DNA of 14,015 nt, taken from Bacillota bacterium. Lineage in GTDB: Bacteria; Bacillota; Clostridia; Clostridiales; Clostridiaceae. The stretch lies in NCBI GenBank assembly GCA_021779235.1, contig JAJYBA010000027.1:1-14015 (forward strand). Reading direction: 5' to 3'. How positions within the stretch are numbered: position 1 is the first letter of the stretch; every line of letters starts with the position of its first letter. Below are positions 7,336-14,007 of the stretch, piece after piece. A program made the position numbers and the translations under genes. The notes under the pieces are model-generated. The model was not told the origin of the DNA and ran no database searches. It was given only the letters and a program-made list of their open reading frames with translations.

Positions 7336-8968
7336 CTTTATCACTCCTTCTTGCAGGTAAACTAAATCTAAAGGTTGCACCACCAGAAGAGTTATTAAAA
7401 GCTTCCATATTTCCACCATGAGCTTCTATAATAGACTTACAAATAGCCAATCCTAGTCCAATACCTCGCTTTTCTAGGGAATCACCCTTACTCTTGGTAT
7501 AAAACCTATCAAATATAGCTGGTATATCTTCTTTTGACAAACCTTTTCCATTGTCTGATACCTCGAAAATCACATCGTCTTCCTTTTCTATAACTTTAAC
7601 TTCTATAATAGAATCACTCTGTGTATACTTTATGGCATTATCAATTAAATTAATAAGAACTTGCTCTATTAATAACCCGTCAACAAATAATATAACCATA
7701 CTTTCTGGTAAGTGAGTCTTAATATTATGATTGCCTGAAAATCTTTTAACCCTTGATATAGACTCAGCAATAATTTCTTCAACAACCTCTACATCCTTTT
7801 TAATCTCAAGCTTACCTTCATCTATTCGTGTCATGCTTAATATATTTTCAACTGAATGAATAAGCCAGCTTGTATCTTCATAAATAATTTCAAGAAGTTC
7901 TTTCTTGGTATCATTATCAAGTATATCATAATTATCACTAATAGTAGAAGCAGACCCTAATATTCCTGTTAGCGGAGTTCTTAAATCATGTGAAATTGAT
8001 CTTAAAAGATTGCCCCTAAGCCTTTCTCTCTCCGCCTCTAAATTTATCTGCTTCTTCTTTTCATATAAATCCTCTCTTTCAACAGCTAAAGCAATTTGTG
8101 TAGAAACTGACTGTAAAAGAATCTTTTCATTCTCTGATAAAGTATTTTCTTCCAAGCAAGCTATGCCAATAACCCCAAGTATTTTATTTTGCCCTTTAAT
8201 TGGATGATAATACCCCCCACTATTTATAGAGATTTCAGCTTCAATACCCACGATTTTTCCTGTTTTAAAACATTTTTCAATTGCATCTAGCTCTATTTCA
8301 GACTCAAAAATATCGCCACTATATTGATTATCAAAATTGTAAACACTTGGCTTTTGTAAATTGTTTTTATCATCTACTATAGTTAGCATAATAGTTCTGT
8401 TAAACATATCAACTAAGTTATCACCACAAAATTCAACTACTTGGTTTTTATTTCTTGCTGTAAGCAATGATTTATTAATTTTATTTAAAACTTGCATCCG
8501 CTTTTCACGTATAGAAGATATTTTCGCTTGTGTTTTAATCCTGGAAGTTAAAGTGCTCGTAATAATTGCAGCTATCAACATAATAGCAAAAGTTACTGGA
8601 TAGTCCGCTCTATAAGCTGAAAAGCTATAATATGGTATAGTAAAGAAAAAATTAAATGTCAGCACTCCCATTATGGCCGCCAAAATACCATAAACATATC
8701 CATCAGTGCTTCTTGATACAAATAATACCCCTAAGATAAATACTATTATTACATTTGATTCATGAAATCCAATTTTTCTAAATATCAGAGATAATATAGT
8801 GGATAAACTCATAATTAGTATAGTTTTAAATGCATTGGTAATTATCATTCTTTCAGGTTTAATTTCTTCATAATCACTATATTTATACTCATTGAACTTT
8901 TTGAAAAACCTCTCGTAAAATTTTACTTTTTCCAAACTTTCCATCTCCTTGCTACTGTATCTGAACAT
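7304..8968 (-). CDS. kdpD: KdpD sensor histidine kinase, membrane and kinase half only
   Basis: Up to 554 residues corresponding to the C-terminal part of full-length KdpD. Four membrane spans (about 45-65, 70-86, 92-112, 122-142; the DUF4118 region) are followed by a basic stretch (SRIKTQAKISSIREKR), a GAF-like domain (about 165-297), a HisKA helix with the phospho-accepting H327 in SHDLRTPLTG, and an ATPase domain with N-box NLIDNAIKYT (440-449), DNGKG (472-476), FDRFY (486-490) and GIGLGL (502-507). The N-terminal KdpD ATP-binding and USP domains are absent; they are encoded at 441-1598. Start uncertain: ATG 8968 has no good ribosome binding site, whereas an in-frame TTG at 8935 sits 9 bp after AAGGAG. 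It overlaps kdpE by 32 bp and is likely co-transcribed with it. Confidence 0.95.
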   Translation of the reverse strand: MFRYSSKEMESLEKVKFYERFFKKFNEYKYSDYEEIKPERMIITNAFKTILIMSLSTILSLIFRKIGFHESNVIIVFILGVLFVSRSTDGYVYGILAAIMGVLTFNFFFTIPYYSFSAYRADYPVTFAIMLIAAIITSTLTSRIKTQAKISSIREKRMQVLNKINKSLLTARNKNQVVEFCGDNLVDMFNRTIMLTIVDDKNNLQKPSVYNFDNQYSGDIFESEIELDAIEKCFKTGKIVGIEAEISINSGGYYHPIKGQNKILGVIGIACLEENTLSENEKILLQSVSTQIALAVEREDLYEKKKQINLEAERERLRGNLLRSISHDLRTPLTGILGSASTISDNYDILDNDTKKELLEIIYEDTSWLIHSVENILSMTRIDEGKLEIKKDVEVVEEIIAESISRVKRFSGNHNIKTHLPESMVILFVDGLLIEQVLINLIDNAIKYTQSDSIIEVKVIEKEDDVIFEVSDNGKGLSKEDIPAIFDRFYTKSKGDSLEKRGIGLGLAICKSIIEAHGGNMEAFNNSSGGATFRFSLPARRSDKDGYEVFSFNS

Positions 8969-9047
8969 AAATTATAAATAATTGTGGTTTTACCATATTG
9001 TTTAGATTTATTTATTGTTATATCTTAAAGGAATATATTCTCATATA

Positions 9048-9075
9048 ATATTATATCCCATGGCTTTACAAACAA
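9048..9075 (-). promoter_or_regulatory. Candidate promoter of kdpDE
   Basis: Minus strand TTGTTT (9075-9070), 16-bp spacer, TAATAT (9053-9048), within the GATATAATATTATA stretch. It gives a leader of about 70-105 nt, depending on which kdpD start is used. There is no obvious copy of the KdpE half-site array here, so kdpDE may not be strongly autoregulated. Confidence 0.35.
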
Positions 9076-9153
9076 TTTACAATTGCAAAAATACAATGTA
9101 CTAAATGCCTTTTCCACTAAACTACCAAGTTATAGTTTTAGTTTTGAGATTTT

Positions 9154-9182
9154 AAAAAAGCACCTTATTTAAAAGTGCTTTT
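9154..9182 (-). terminator. Terminator of the trk operon
   Basis: 8-bp arms AAAAGCAC (9156-9163) / GTGCTTTT (9175-9182), with a minus-strand tail of six T. The stop codon of the last trk-operon gene (9167-9165) lies inside the loop. Confidence 0.75.
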
Positions 9183-9665
9183 AGTAAATTTCACATATGA
9201 AAAAGCTAAAATAAGTGTGATGAGTGTTAATATTGTTGCTATAACTTTTTTACTGTTACTAATAGGAATTGTTACTCTACCCCCAACATCTATAATTTCA
9301 ACTGAGATTGCGTGGATATCCATATCACCGCCGTGCTCCGTGCAGGCCCTATTAAAAGTTCCATTTATCTTAACTATATCTCCCTTATAACCATACTTAC
9401 CAAAGTTTTTTATGCTTCGAGCTTGTTCATCTTTAATCCATATTCCCATAGCTGTGCTTCCATCACTGATATTTACCCAGGAATATTTACCTCTATTCAT
9501 GCATTCCCCAATGGCCTCACCTTTTAGTGTAATTTTACTATTATCAATCTTTTTTCCATTTTCGATTAATTCATTATAATTACTATATTCCTGCGCCATA
9601 CATGTTATAGAAAAAGAAAAAACTAAGATACCTATTAATATTATTGTTTTAAAAGTCTTAACCAT
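9165..9665 (-). CDS. Exported OB-fold-like protein with C-terminal membrane anchor, trk-linked
   Basis: Seen: 166 residues. A signal peptide or N-terminal span at 1-24 (ending TCMAQ) is followed by a beta-rich middle region at about 42-128 with an OB-fold-like pattern (KITLKGEAIGECM...YSWVNISDG...GDIVKINGTFNRAC). A second hydrophobic span lies at 140-157, followed by a basic tail. The middle would be outside the cytoplasm. The stretch RACTEHGGDMDIHA (107-120) is strikingly rich in possible metal ligands (C, H, D, H), and a second cysteine sits at 55. The start ATG at 9665 lies inside trkH (25-bp overlap) with GGAGG 12 bp upstream, so it is translated with trkH. I recognise no named function; OB-fold assignment is by pattern only. 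An accessory role for TrkH at the membrane is inference from gene order. Confidence 0.75.
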   Translation of the reverse strand: MVKTFKTIILIGILVFSFSITCMAQEYSNYNELIENGKKIDNSKITLKGEAIGECMNRGKYSWVNISDGSTAMGIWIKDEQARSIKNFGKYGYKGDIVKINGTFNRACTEHGGDMDIHAISVEIIDVGGRVTIPISNSKKVIATILTLITLILAFSYVKFTKSTFK

Positions 9666-11176
9666 AATTTCTTAATGCCTCCAAATGTAACTCCTATTAA
9701 TGCAAACACAGATATAAATTCTAGTCTTCCTAAATACATTGCAAGTATATAATATATCTTTAATAAAGTTGGCATTGATGGCGCGGTAACCCCAATGGAT
9801 AATCCTACGTTCCCAGTAACTGACGCAGCTTCAAAAGCTGAACTCAACACTGGATATCCATAATAGGTTCCAAGTGCAGTGCCTATAAAAAATAATATTA
9901 CATAACATATTATTATTAGACAAGCGGATTTCACCATTGCATCCTCTAAAACGATTTCCTTTATATGATGGAACTTAAATACTTTTATTTTTCTATCAGA
10001 ATTTAATAATTTATTTACCTCTGCAACTATACTTTTAAAAACCACGCCTACCCTGAGTCCCTTAAACCCACCTGCCGTAGAACAAGCTGATCCACCAATA
10101 AGCATAGCTATAATAAGCATAACCACAGAAAAATCTCCCCATTCAGTAGCAAACTGTCTAGCATAAAGATTTCCAAACCCTGTAGTTGTATGAGCCGATA
10201 ATACATTATATATACCTTTTCTGAAAACTATTATGCCATTACTATATACACCTGAACTTGTTAGTTTTAAAGCTGTAAAAAAAGATATAATTAAAGCTGT
10301 AATAAAAAAACTCTGTGTTTCAATATTCTTAAATACTTCTTTTTTGTCACCTTGCCACACTGCATAATGTAAAGCAAAATTTAAAGAACCAATGACAAAG
10401 AAGATCATTGTTAATAGCTCATAAGAAAGACTATGATAATACAGAACATTTTGAGACATTGGTGCAAATCCACCAGTGCTCCATGCAGACATAAAAATAA
10501 ACAATCCATGGAAAAAAGCACTTACAGGTTGTAATCCTATAAACATTCCATCAATCCAAAGCATAATAGTACCTACAATTAAATATACAACACTTATTTT
10601 CCAGATGATTCTTGCTGTATTTTTTACGTTAGGCACGAGTTCTGCATCCTTGCCTTCACCAACGTACATTTTGTAAGCACCTAATGTATGTTTTACCATA
10701 AAACTTAAAGCTAGTACTACCATACCTTGTCCACCAATAAAGGTAATCATGTGCCTCCACATATTTAAACCTAAAGAAAGATGATCAAGATTTTGAGTAA
10801 GTACAAGTCCTGTGGTAGTAAATCCACTCATAACATCAAAACATGCATCTAAAAAAGATATGGTGTTTCCACTAAGCTCATAAGGCACCGCACATAAAAA
10901 CATTAATATAAGCCATGAACTAGATGCAATAATTAATCCGTGCTTCCATTGTACCTTTACTTTTTCAACTTTGTCTTTACCTGTAAGCATAAGAAATATA
11001 CCTAAGCTAAGAGCTATATTTATACTAATAATAAAATCAAAAAGTGTACTCCATTCCTTAAATATCAATGAGGTCAATATAGGTATCAACATTAAACTTG
11101 CGGTCCCAATGATTACATATCCTACATAAAAATTTATTATTTTAAAATTATCAAAGTTTTTTATTGTTTTTTTCAT
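9641..11176 (-). CDS. trkH: TrkH-type potassium uptake protein, membrane subunit
   Basis: K+ (or Na+-coupled) translocating subunit of a Trk/Ktr system. The 511 residues, with about ten spans, are closer to TrkH length than to the roughly 450-aa KtrB. The four selectivity-filter loops are visible: SGFTTTG (117-123), AWSTGGF (231-237), HTTTGFGN (329-336) and SVTGNVGLS (452-460), each with the conserved glycine. The family GGSACSTAGGFK block (361-372), which precedes the gating-loop region, is also present. The start ATG at 11176 is preceded by AAGGTGA, which includes the stop of the 33-aa peptide only 4 bp upstream. The gene sits in a trkA-trkA-peptide-trkH operon and overlaps the OB-fold gene. 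Confidence 0.95.
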   Translation of the reverse strand: MKKTIKNFDNFKIINFYVGYVIIGTASLMLIPILTSLIFKEWSTLFDFIISINIALSLGIFLMLTGKDKVEKVKVQWKHGLIIASSSWLILMFLCAVPYELSGNTISFLDACFDVMSGFTTTGLVLTQNLDHLSLGLNMWRHMITFIGGQGMVVLALSFMVKHTLGAYKMYVGEGKDAELVPNVKNTARIIWKISVVYLIVGTIMLWIDGMFIGLQPVSAFFHGLFIFMSAWSTGGFAPMSQNVLYYHSLSYELLTMIFFVIGSLNFALHYAVWQGDKKEVFKNIETQSFFITALIISFFTALKLTSSGVYSNGIIVFRKGIYNVLSAHTTTGFGNLYARQFATEWGDFSVVMLIIAMLIGGSACSTAGGFKGLRVGVVFKSIVAEVNKLLNSDRKIKVFKFHHIKEIVLEDAMVKSACLIIICYVILFFIGTALGTYYGYPVLSSAFEAASVTGNVGLSIGVTAPSMPTLLKIYYILAMYLGRLEFISVFALIGVTFGGIKKLWLRLLKQ

Positions 11177-11180
11177 ATAT

Positions 11181-11282
11181 TCACCTTGCTAAAATCATAT
11201 TAATGCAATATAAAATAAATAAAAATATTAGTGTATATCCTATCTCTGTAATTACCCCACCTATAATTTTTTTGTTAGTCAT
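11181..11282 (-). CDS. 33-aa single-span membrane peptide between trkA and trkH
   Basis: Seen: ATG 11282-11280 starts 7 bp after the stop of the upstream trkA; it has 33 codons and TGA at 11183-11181. GGAGG lies 11 bp upstream, overlapping the end of trkA. The peptide is MTNKKIIGGVITEIG followed by one hydrophobic stretch (YTLIFLFILYCINMIL) and AR. Its stop is 4 bp before the trkH start, so the gene fills the gap exactly, the arrangement expected of a translated operon member. By analogy with KdpF in the neighbouring operon, it may be a small TrkH subunit. No named family recognised. Confidence 0.65.
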   Translation of the reverse strand: MTNKKIIGGVITEIGYTLIFLFILYCINMILAR

Positions 11283-11289
11283 AATATGT

Positions 11290-11949
11290 TTAGCCTCCAA
11301 TTATAGATTTTTCTACATCATTTTTTTTATCTGTATTTGTGATAATAAGTACTTTATCACCTTCTTTTATATCTACAGAGCCTCTCGGAAAAATTACTTT
11401 CTCACTTCTTACTATTGATAGAATTAGACATTCCTTGGGTATATTTAGTTGGCCTATAGATTTATCTTTCCATGCACTGTCTTTATCTATTTTTGCTTCT
11501 ACTAATATCATTTCTCCTTTATTTATGCTTTCTATTATTTTTAGTGGTTCGCTATTAAATTCTCCCTCAACTAAATTACAAATAACTTGTGTACTGCATA
11601 CAGTCTTGTCTACTCCTAGTGCCTCGAAAATTGCTATATTTTTAGGGTTGTTGATTCTAGCTATTGTTTCATTAATATTAAAATTCACTTTAGCCATCTG
11701 GCATATTACCAAGTTTTCCTCATCTTTTCCCGTTACTGCAGCTACTACTTCAGCTTCATCTATACCCGCATCTTTTAGGACTTCAACGTCCGAACCATCA
11801 CCGCATATTACATCTACTTCAAGTTCCTCAGCAATCTTTTCACAAATTTCCATGTCTTTTTCTATTAAGACTACTTGATGCTTTTTTTCTTTTAATGCTT
11901 TAACAAGATAGTACCCTACCTTTCCACCACCAACCACTATTGTTCTCAT
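11290..11949 (-). CDS. trkA: TrkA-type RCK regulatory subunit (second of two)
   Basis: Cytoplasmic nucleotide-binding regulator that gates TrkH. 219 residues: one RCK_N Rossmann domain (1-125) with GGGKVG (7-12), acidic E30 at the end of strand 2 (VVLIEKD) and GDGSD (50-54), then one RCK_C domain (about 135-215). E. coli TrkA carries two such units in one chain; here they are separate genes, this and the upstream one. It overlaps the upstream trkA by the 4-bp ATGA, so translation is coupled. RCK_C domains of some Firmicutes homologues bind c-di-AMP; whether this one does is not visible. Confidence 0.92.
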   Translation of the reverse strand: MRTIVVGGGKVGYYLVKALKEKKHQVVLIEKDMEICEKIAEELEVDVICGDGSDVEVLKDAGIDEAEVVAAVTGKDEENLVICQMAKVNFNINETIARINNPKNIAIFEALGVDKTVCSTQVICNLVEGEFNSEPLKIIESINKGEMILVEAKIDKDSAWKDKSIGQLNIPKECLILSIVRSEKVIFPRGSVDIKEGDKVLIITNTDKKNDVEKSIIGG

Positions 11950-12602
11950 ATAAGGCTCCCCTTCATTATTGTCTTTACTAACTTCTCTTTATTTTCCTTA
12001 CTTATGCTACAAATTATTTTATCGCCCTTTTTTAATAGTTCATTTTTGTTTGGTATTATAAATTCTCCATTTCTCGAAACAGCGCATATCCTACAATTAA
12101 ACTTATCTTCTATTTCTAAAACATTATTAAACTTAAGTTTGTTTATTATAATCGCTTCTATAGACACATCATCGTTTAATATCAATAATGTATCTATAGA
12201 ATTTTTATCTATTATTTTGTTTTTAATTATATTTATACCGAGTTCTGTTGGACTTATAGTTTGTAGTCCTAGTTTTCTATAAATAAATTCCCTTGATGGA
12301 TCAAAAATTCGAGCTATTACTGTAGGTACCTTAAATATATTCTTAGCAATTTGGCTAGCCATAATATTTATATTATCTGCTGGGGTCATAGCTAAAAATA
12401 TATCTGCTTTTTCTATTCCTGCTTCCATCAATGTATCGTTATCTATTTCTACTCCCTTAAGTCTAATTCCATTAAAGCCACTTCCAAGTCGCTCCAGATT
12501 TTCTCCGTATTTATCAACTATTACTACATCATGACCATCATTAGACAATTCCATTGCAAGTCCGCTGCCTAATCTACCACAACCTATTATTACAATATAC
12601 AT
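11946..12602 (-). CDS. trkA: TrkA-type RCK regulatory subunit (first of two)
   Basis: 218 residues: RCK_N Rossmann domain with GCGRLG (7-12) and D30 (VVIVDK), then an RCK_C domain at about 137-215. It differs from its downstream partner: it has D30 rather than E30, and the usual GD(G/A)(T/S)D block is replaced by KGVEIDNDTL (49-58). The two are therefore diverged subunits rather than a recent duplication. Start ATG 12602 follows AAGGAG by 8 bp. First gene of the trk operon; the 600-bp region upstream holds its leader. Confidence 0.92.
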   Translation of the reverse strand: MYIVIIGCGRLGSGLAMELSNDGHDVVIVDKYGENLERLGSGFNGIRLKGVEIDNDTLMEAGIEKADIFLAMTPADNINIMASQIAKNIFKVPTVIARIFDPSREFIYRKLGLQTISPTELGINIIKNKIIDKNSIDTLLILNDDVSIEAIIINKLKFNNVLEIEDKFNCRICAVSRNGEFIIPNKNELLKKGDKIICSISKENKEKLVKTIMKGSLI

Positions 12603-12643
12603 AATATGTTCTCCTTACTTGAATTTGTTTTTAAAAAAATAAT

Positions 12644-12657
12644 AACTTAGCTAAGTT
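12644..12657. repeat. 14-bp perfect palindrome in the trk leader
   Basis: AACTTAGCTAAGTT, 42 bp upstream of the first trkA. Its GCTAAG half can also pair with CTTAGC at 12667-12672. On the minus strand it is followed by TTATTATTTTTTT, so it may form a weak attenuator hairpin, or alternatively serve as an operator. Confidence 0.4.
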
Positions 12658-12745
12658 TTACGCTATGCTAAGAAAAAAATAATATTTTATATTAAAATGT
12701 ATCTTTAAATTTAAAATAGACCTATATCCACATTAAAATTTTAGT

Positions 12746-12761
12746 AAGTTAATATTAACTT
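12746..12761. repeat. 16-bp perfect palindrome, candidate operator of trk
   Basis: AAGTTAATATTAACTT reads identically on both strands and is flanked by a third AAGTTAATA half-site on the minus strand (starting at 12772). It lies about 20-40 bp downstream of the expected start of the candidate promoter at 12789-12817, the position of a repressor site. No regulator can be named. Confidence 0.4.
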
Positions 12762-12788
12762 TTTATTAACTTCAAAGGCCTCATGCAT

Positions 12789-12817
12789 ATTTTAATCAAT
12801 TTTAGGGAATACTGCAA
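12789..12817 (-). promoter_or_regulatory. Candidate promoter of the trk operon
   Basis: Minus strand TTGCAG (12817-12812), 17-bp spacer, TAAAAT (12794-12789). It would give a leader of about 180 nt. TTGCTA-16-TATAAC at 12881-12854 is about as good. Confidence 0.3.
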
Positions 12818-13010
12818 CTTTGCGCAACTGTTTTTAAAATCATTATCCTATTTGTTATATGTGGTTTAAATGATATAGCAATTGCACTCTTTGTTTATAT
12901 TTGTTTTCCTTCGTTTTGCTCATAGTACTAAATTCATAATTGAGTATAAGAACGTTATTAAAAGGTGTATAGTGTTTTAAACTCCTAGAACTTATACATA
13001 CCACTTCTAG

Positions 13011-13039
13011 TTGCTTATAATTGATAAAAGTCTTATACT
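13011..13039 (+). promoter_or_regulatory. Candidate promoter of the TPR response regulator
   Basis: TTGCTT (13011-13016), 17-bp spacer, TATACT (13034-13039). The leader would be about 158 nt. The left arm of the inverted repeat at 13014-13069 overlaps the -35 box and spacer; the right arm lies just after the expected start point. A second TATAAT at 13113-13118 lacks a matching -35. Confidence 0.45.
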
Positions 13040-13069
13040 AATATTAAAACTCAAAATATCAATTATAAG
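13014..13069. repeat. 13-bp perfect inverted repeat around the response-regulator promoter
   Basis: CTTATAATTGATA (13014-13026) and TATCAATTATAAG (13057-13069) with 30 bp between them, 43 bp from arm to arm (about four helical turns). The arms flank the -10 box, so binding of one protein to both arms could occlude or loop the promoter. As RNA it could not form fully, because the left arm precedes the predicted start. Confidence 0.6.
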
Positions 13070-13202
13070 TATATTTAAAATGTTAATAGGCAATATTGGT
13101 ATACCTCTGCCTTATAATTATCTGTTCAACAATCGTTAATATTACAATGTCGAAGATGACGATTTAATAATATAATTTTTCACTCCAGAAAGAAGGGCTA
13201 CT

Positions 13203-13778
13203 ATGAAAAGAGCTTTAGTTGTAGATGATACAAAGAATATTCGTACCTTGCTAAGGATTTATCTTGAACTAAATGATTTTGAAGTTTTGATGGCCACTAA
13301 CGGTCATGAAGCGCTATCATTAATTGATACTGAACCTGTAGATTTAATATTCTTAGACATTAAAATGCCAGAAATAAGCGGTACAGAGGTTCTAAAAAGA
13401 ATTAGAGCTAAAGGAATAATTACTCCTGTAGTAATTATGACAGCTTTTGCTACAGTTAAGAATGCGGTGGATTGTACCAAACTTGGTGCCTTTACTTATT
13501 TACAGAAACCCTTTACTACCGATAAGATTAAAACTATTCTTAATGAAATGATAACAGAAGAAGATGCATATGCCAAAAATACTGAATGCCAAGTAATGAC
13601 TATAAAACAATTAATATCTGAAAACAACTTAGAAAAGGCATTAGATAGTTTAAAAGTAGTTTTATCTACCGACCCGAATACTCCTGAAATTTATGAATTG
13701 ATATCTATTGTATATAATAGACAAGGTCAATTTAAAAAAGCTGAGATATTTCATAATATGGCCGAACAATGGAAATAA
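13203..13778 (+). CDS. Response regulator with CheY-like receiver and TPR-like C-terminus
   Basis: 191 residues. Receiver domain 1-120 with acidic pair D8/D9, phospho-acceptor D52 (FLDIKMP), T80 and K102 (QKPF), so it should be phosphorylatable. The C-terminal 60 residues have no helix-turn-helix; they form TPR-like helices (KQLISENNLEKALDSLKVV, then PEIYELISIVYNRQGQFKKA), suggesting output through protein contacts. No histidine kinase lies next to it, so the partner is unknown. ATG 13203 follows GAAGGG by 5 bp. Single-gene unit ending in the terminator directly after its stop. The C-terminus resembles the TPR-like protein at 1-139. Confidence 0.9.
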   Translation: MKRALVVDDTKNIRTLLRIYLELNDFEVLMATNGHEALSLIDTEPVDLIFLDIKMPEISGTEVLKRIRAKGIITPVVIMTAFATVKNAVDCTKLGAFTYLQKPFTTDKIKTILNEMITEEDAYAKNTECQVMTIKQLISENNLEKALDSLKVVLSTDPNTPEIYELISIVYNRQGQFKKAEIFHNMAEQWK

Positions 13779-13809
13779 AAAAAAGCACTTCATAAAGAAG
13801 TGCTTTTTT
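13779..13809. terminator. Bidirectional terminator between the response regulator and tRNA-Lys
   Basis: Perfect 13-bp arms AAAAAAGCACTTC (13779-13791) / GAAGTGCTTTTTT (13797-13809) with a 5-nt loop. It has T-runs in both directions and serves the rightward response regulator (stop at 13776-13778) and the leftward rRNA/tRNA transcript. The arm ends on the last base of the encoded CCA. Confidence 0.92.
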
Positions 13810-13884
13810 GGTGGCTTACCGGGGAATCGAACCCCGGACACCATGATTAAAAGTCATGTGCTCTACCAACTGAGCTAGTAAACC
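13809..13884 (-). tRNA. tRNA-Lys (anticodon UUU)
   Basis: 76-nt cloverleaf on the minus strand. The acceptor GGTTTAC pairs with GTAAGCC (one G-U), followed by discriminator A and an encoded CCA. The D-loop region is GCTCAGTTGGTAGAGC. The anticodon stem CATGA/TCATG encloses loop CTTTTAA, with the UUU anticodon at 13851-13849. The T arm is CCGGGGTTCGAATCCCCGG. It lies 6 bp after the 5S rRNA and is part of the same operon. Confidence 0.97.
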
Positions 13885-13890
13885 ATGTTT

Positions 13891-14007
13891 ACCTGGCGAC
13901 GACCTACTCTCCCACAGGGTCACCCTTGCAGTACCATCGGCGCATTGAAGCTTAACCTTCGTGTTCGGTATGGGAACGGGTGTTACCTTCATGCCATAAT
14001 CACCAGA
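13891..14007 (-). rRNA. rrf: 5S ribosomal RNA
   Basis: About 117 nt on the minus strand. The terminal helix is formed by TCTGGTGAT near 14007 and GTCGCCAGGT near 13891. Conserved internal blocks CCCATACCGAACACGAAGGT, GCGCCGATGGTACTGC and GTGGGAGAGTAGG are characteristic of bacterial 5S. The ends are set by the helix and may be off by one or two bases. 23S rRNA would lie to the right, outside the window; 14008-14015 is spacer. Confidence 0.95.

Larger units (their letters stand above)
12603..13202. other. 600-bp gene-free divergent region between trk and the response regulator
   Basis: No plausible protein gene on either strand. It contains leftward promoter candidates for trk (12789-12817; also TTGCTA-16-TATAAC at 12881-12854), perfect palindromes at 12644-12657 and 12746-12761, a rightward promoter (13011-13039) within a 13-bp inverted repeat (13014-13069), and a GGTATACC palindrome (13098-13105) enclosed by AGGCA/TGCCT arms (13088-13112). 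CTTATAC-like words recur at 12991 and 13032 (plus) and 12950 (minus). A non-coding RNA cannot be excluded, but I recognise no family. Confidence 0.6.

Noticed and set aside
7336..7419. N-terminal extension of KdpE by 28 residues
   Set aside because: It lies inside kdpD, has no ribosome binding site, and is not part of the receiver fold; GGAG is correctly placed before ATG 7335.
11339..11878. 179-residue open frame on the plus strand inside trkA
   Set aside because: It is antisense to an unmistakable RCK protein, has no ribosome binding site, and its serine-rich composition is typical of a shadow frame in AT-rich DNA.
13662..13844. 60-residue minus-strand open frame over the terminator and tRNA
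   Set aside because: It covers the tRNA-Lys 3' end, the terminator and the antisense of the response regulator; it is not a gene.
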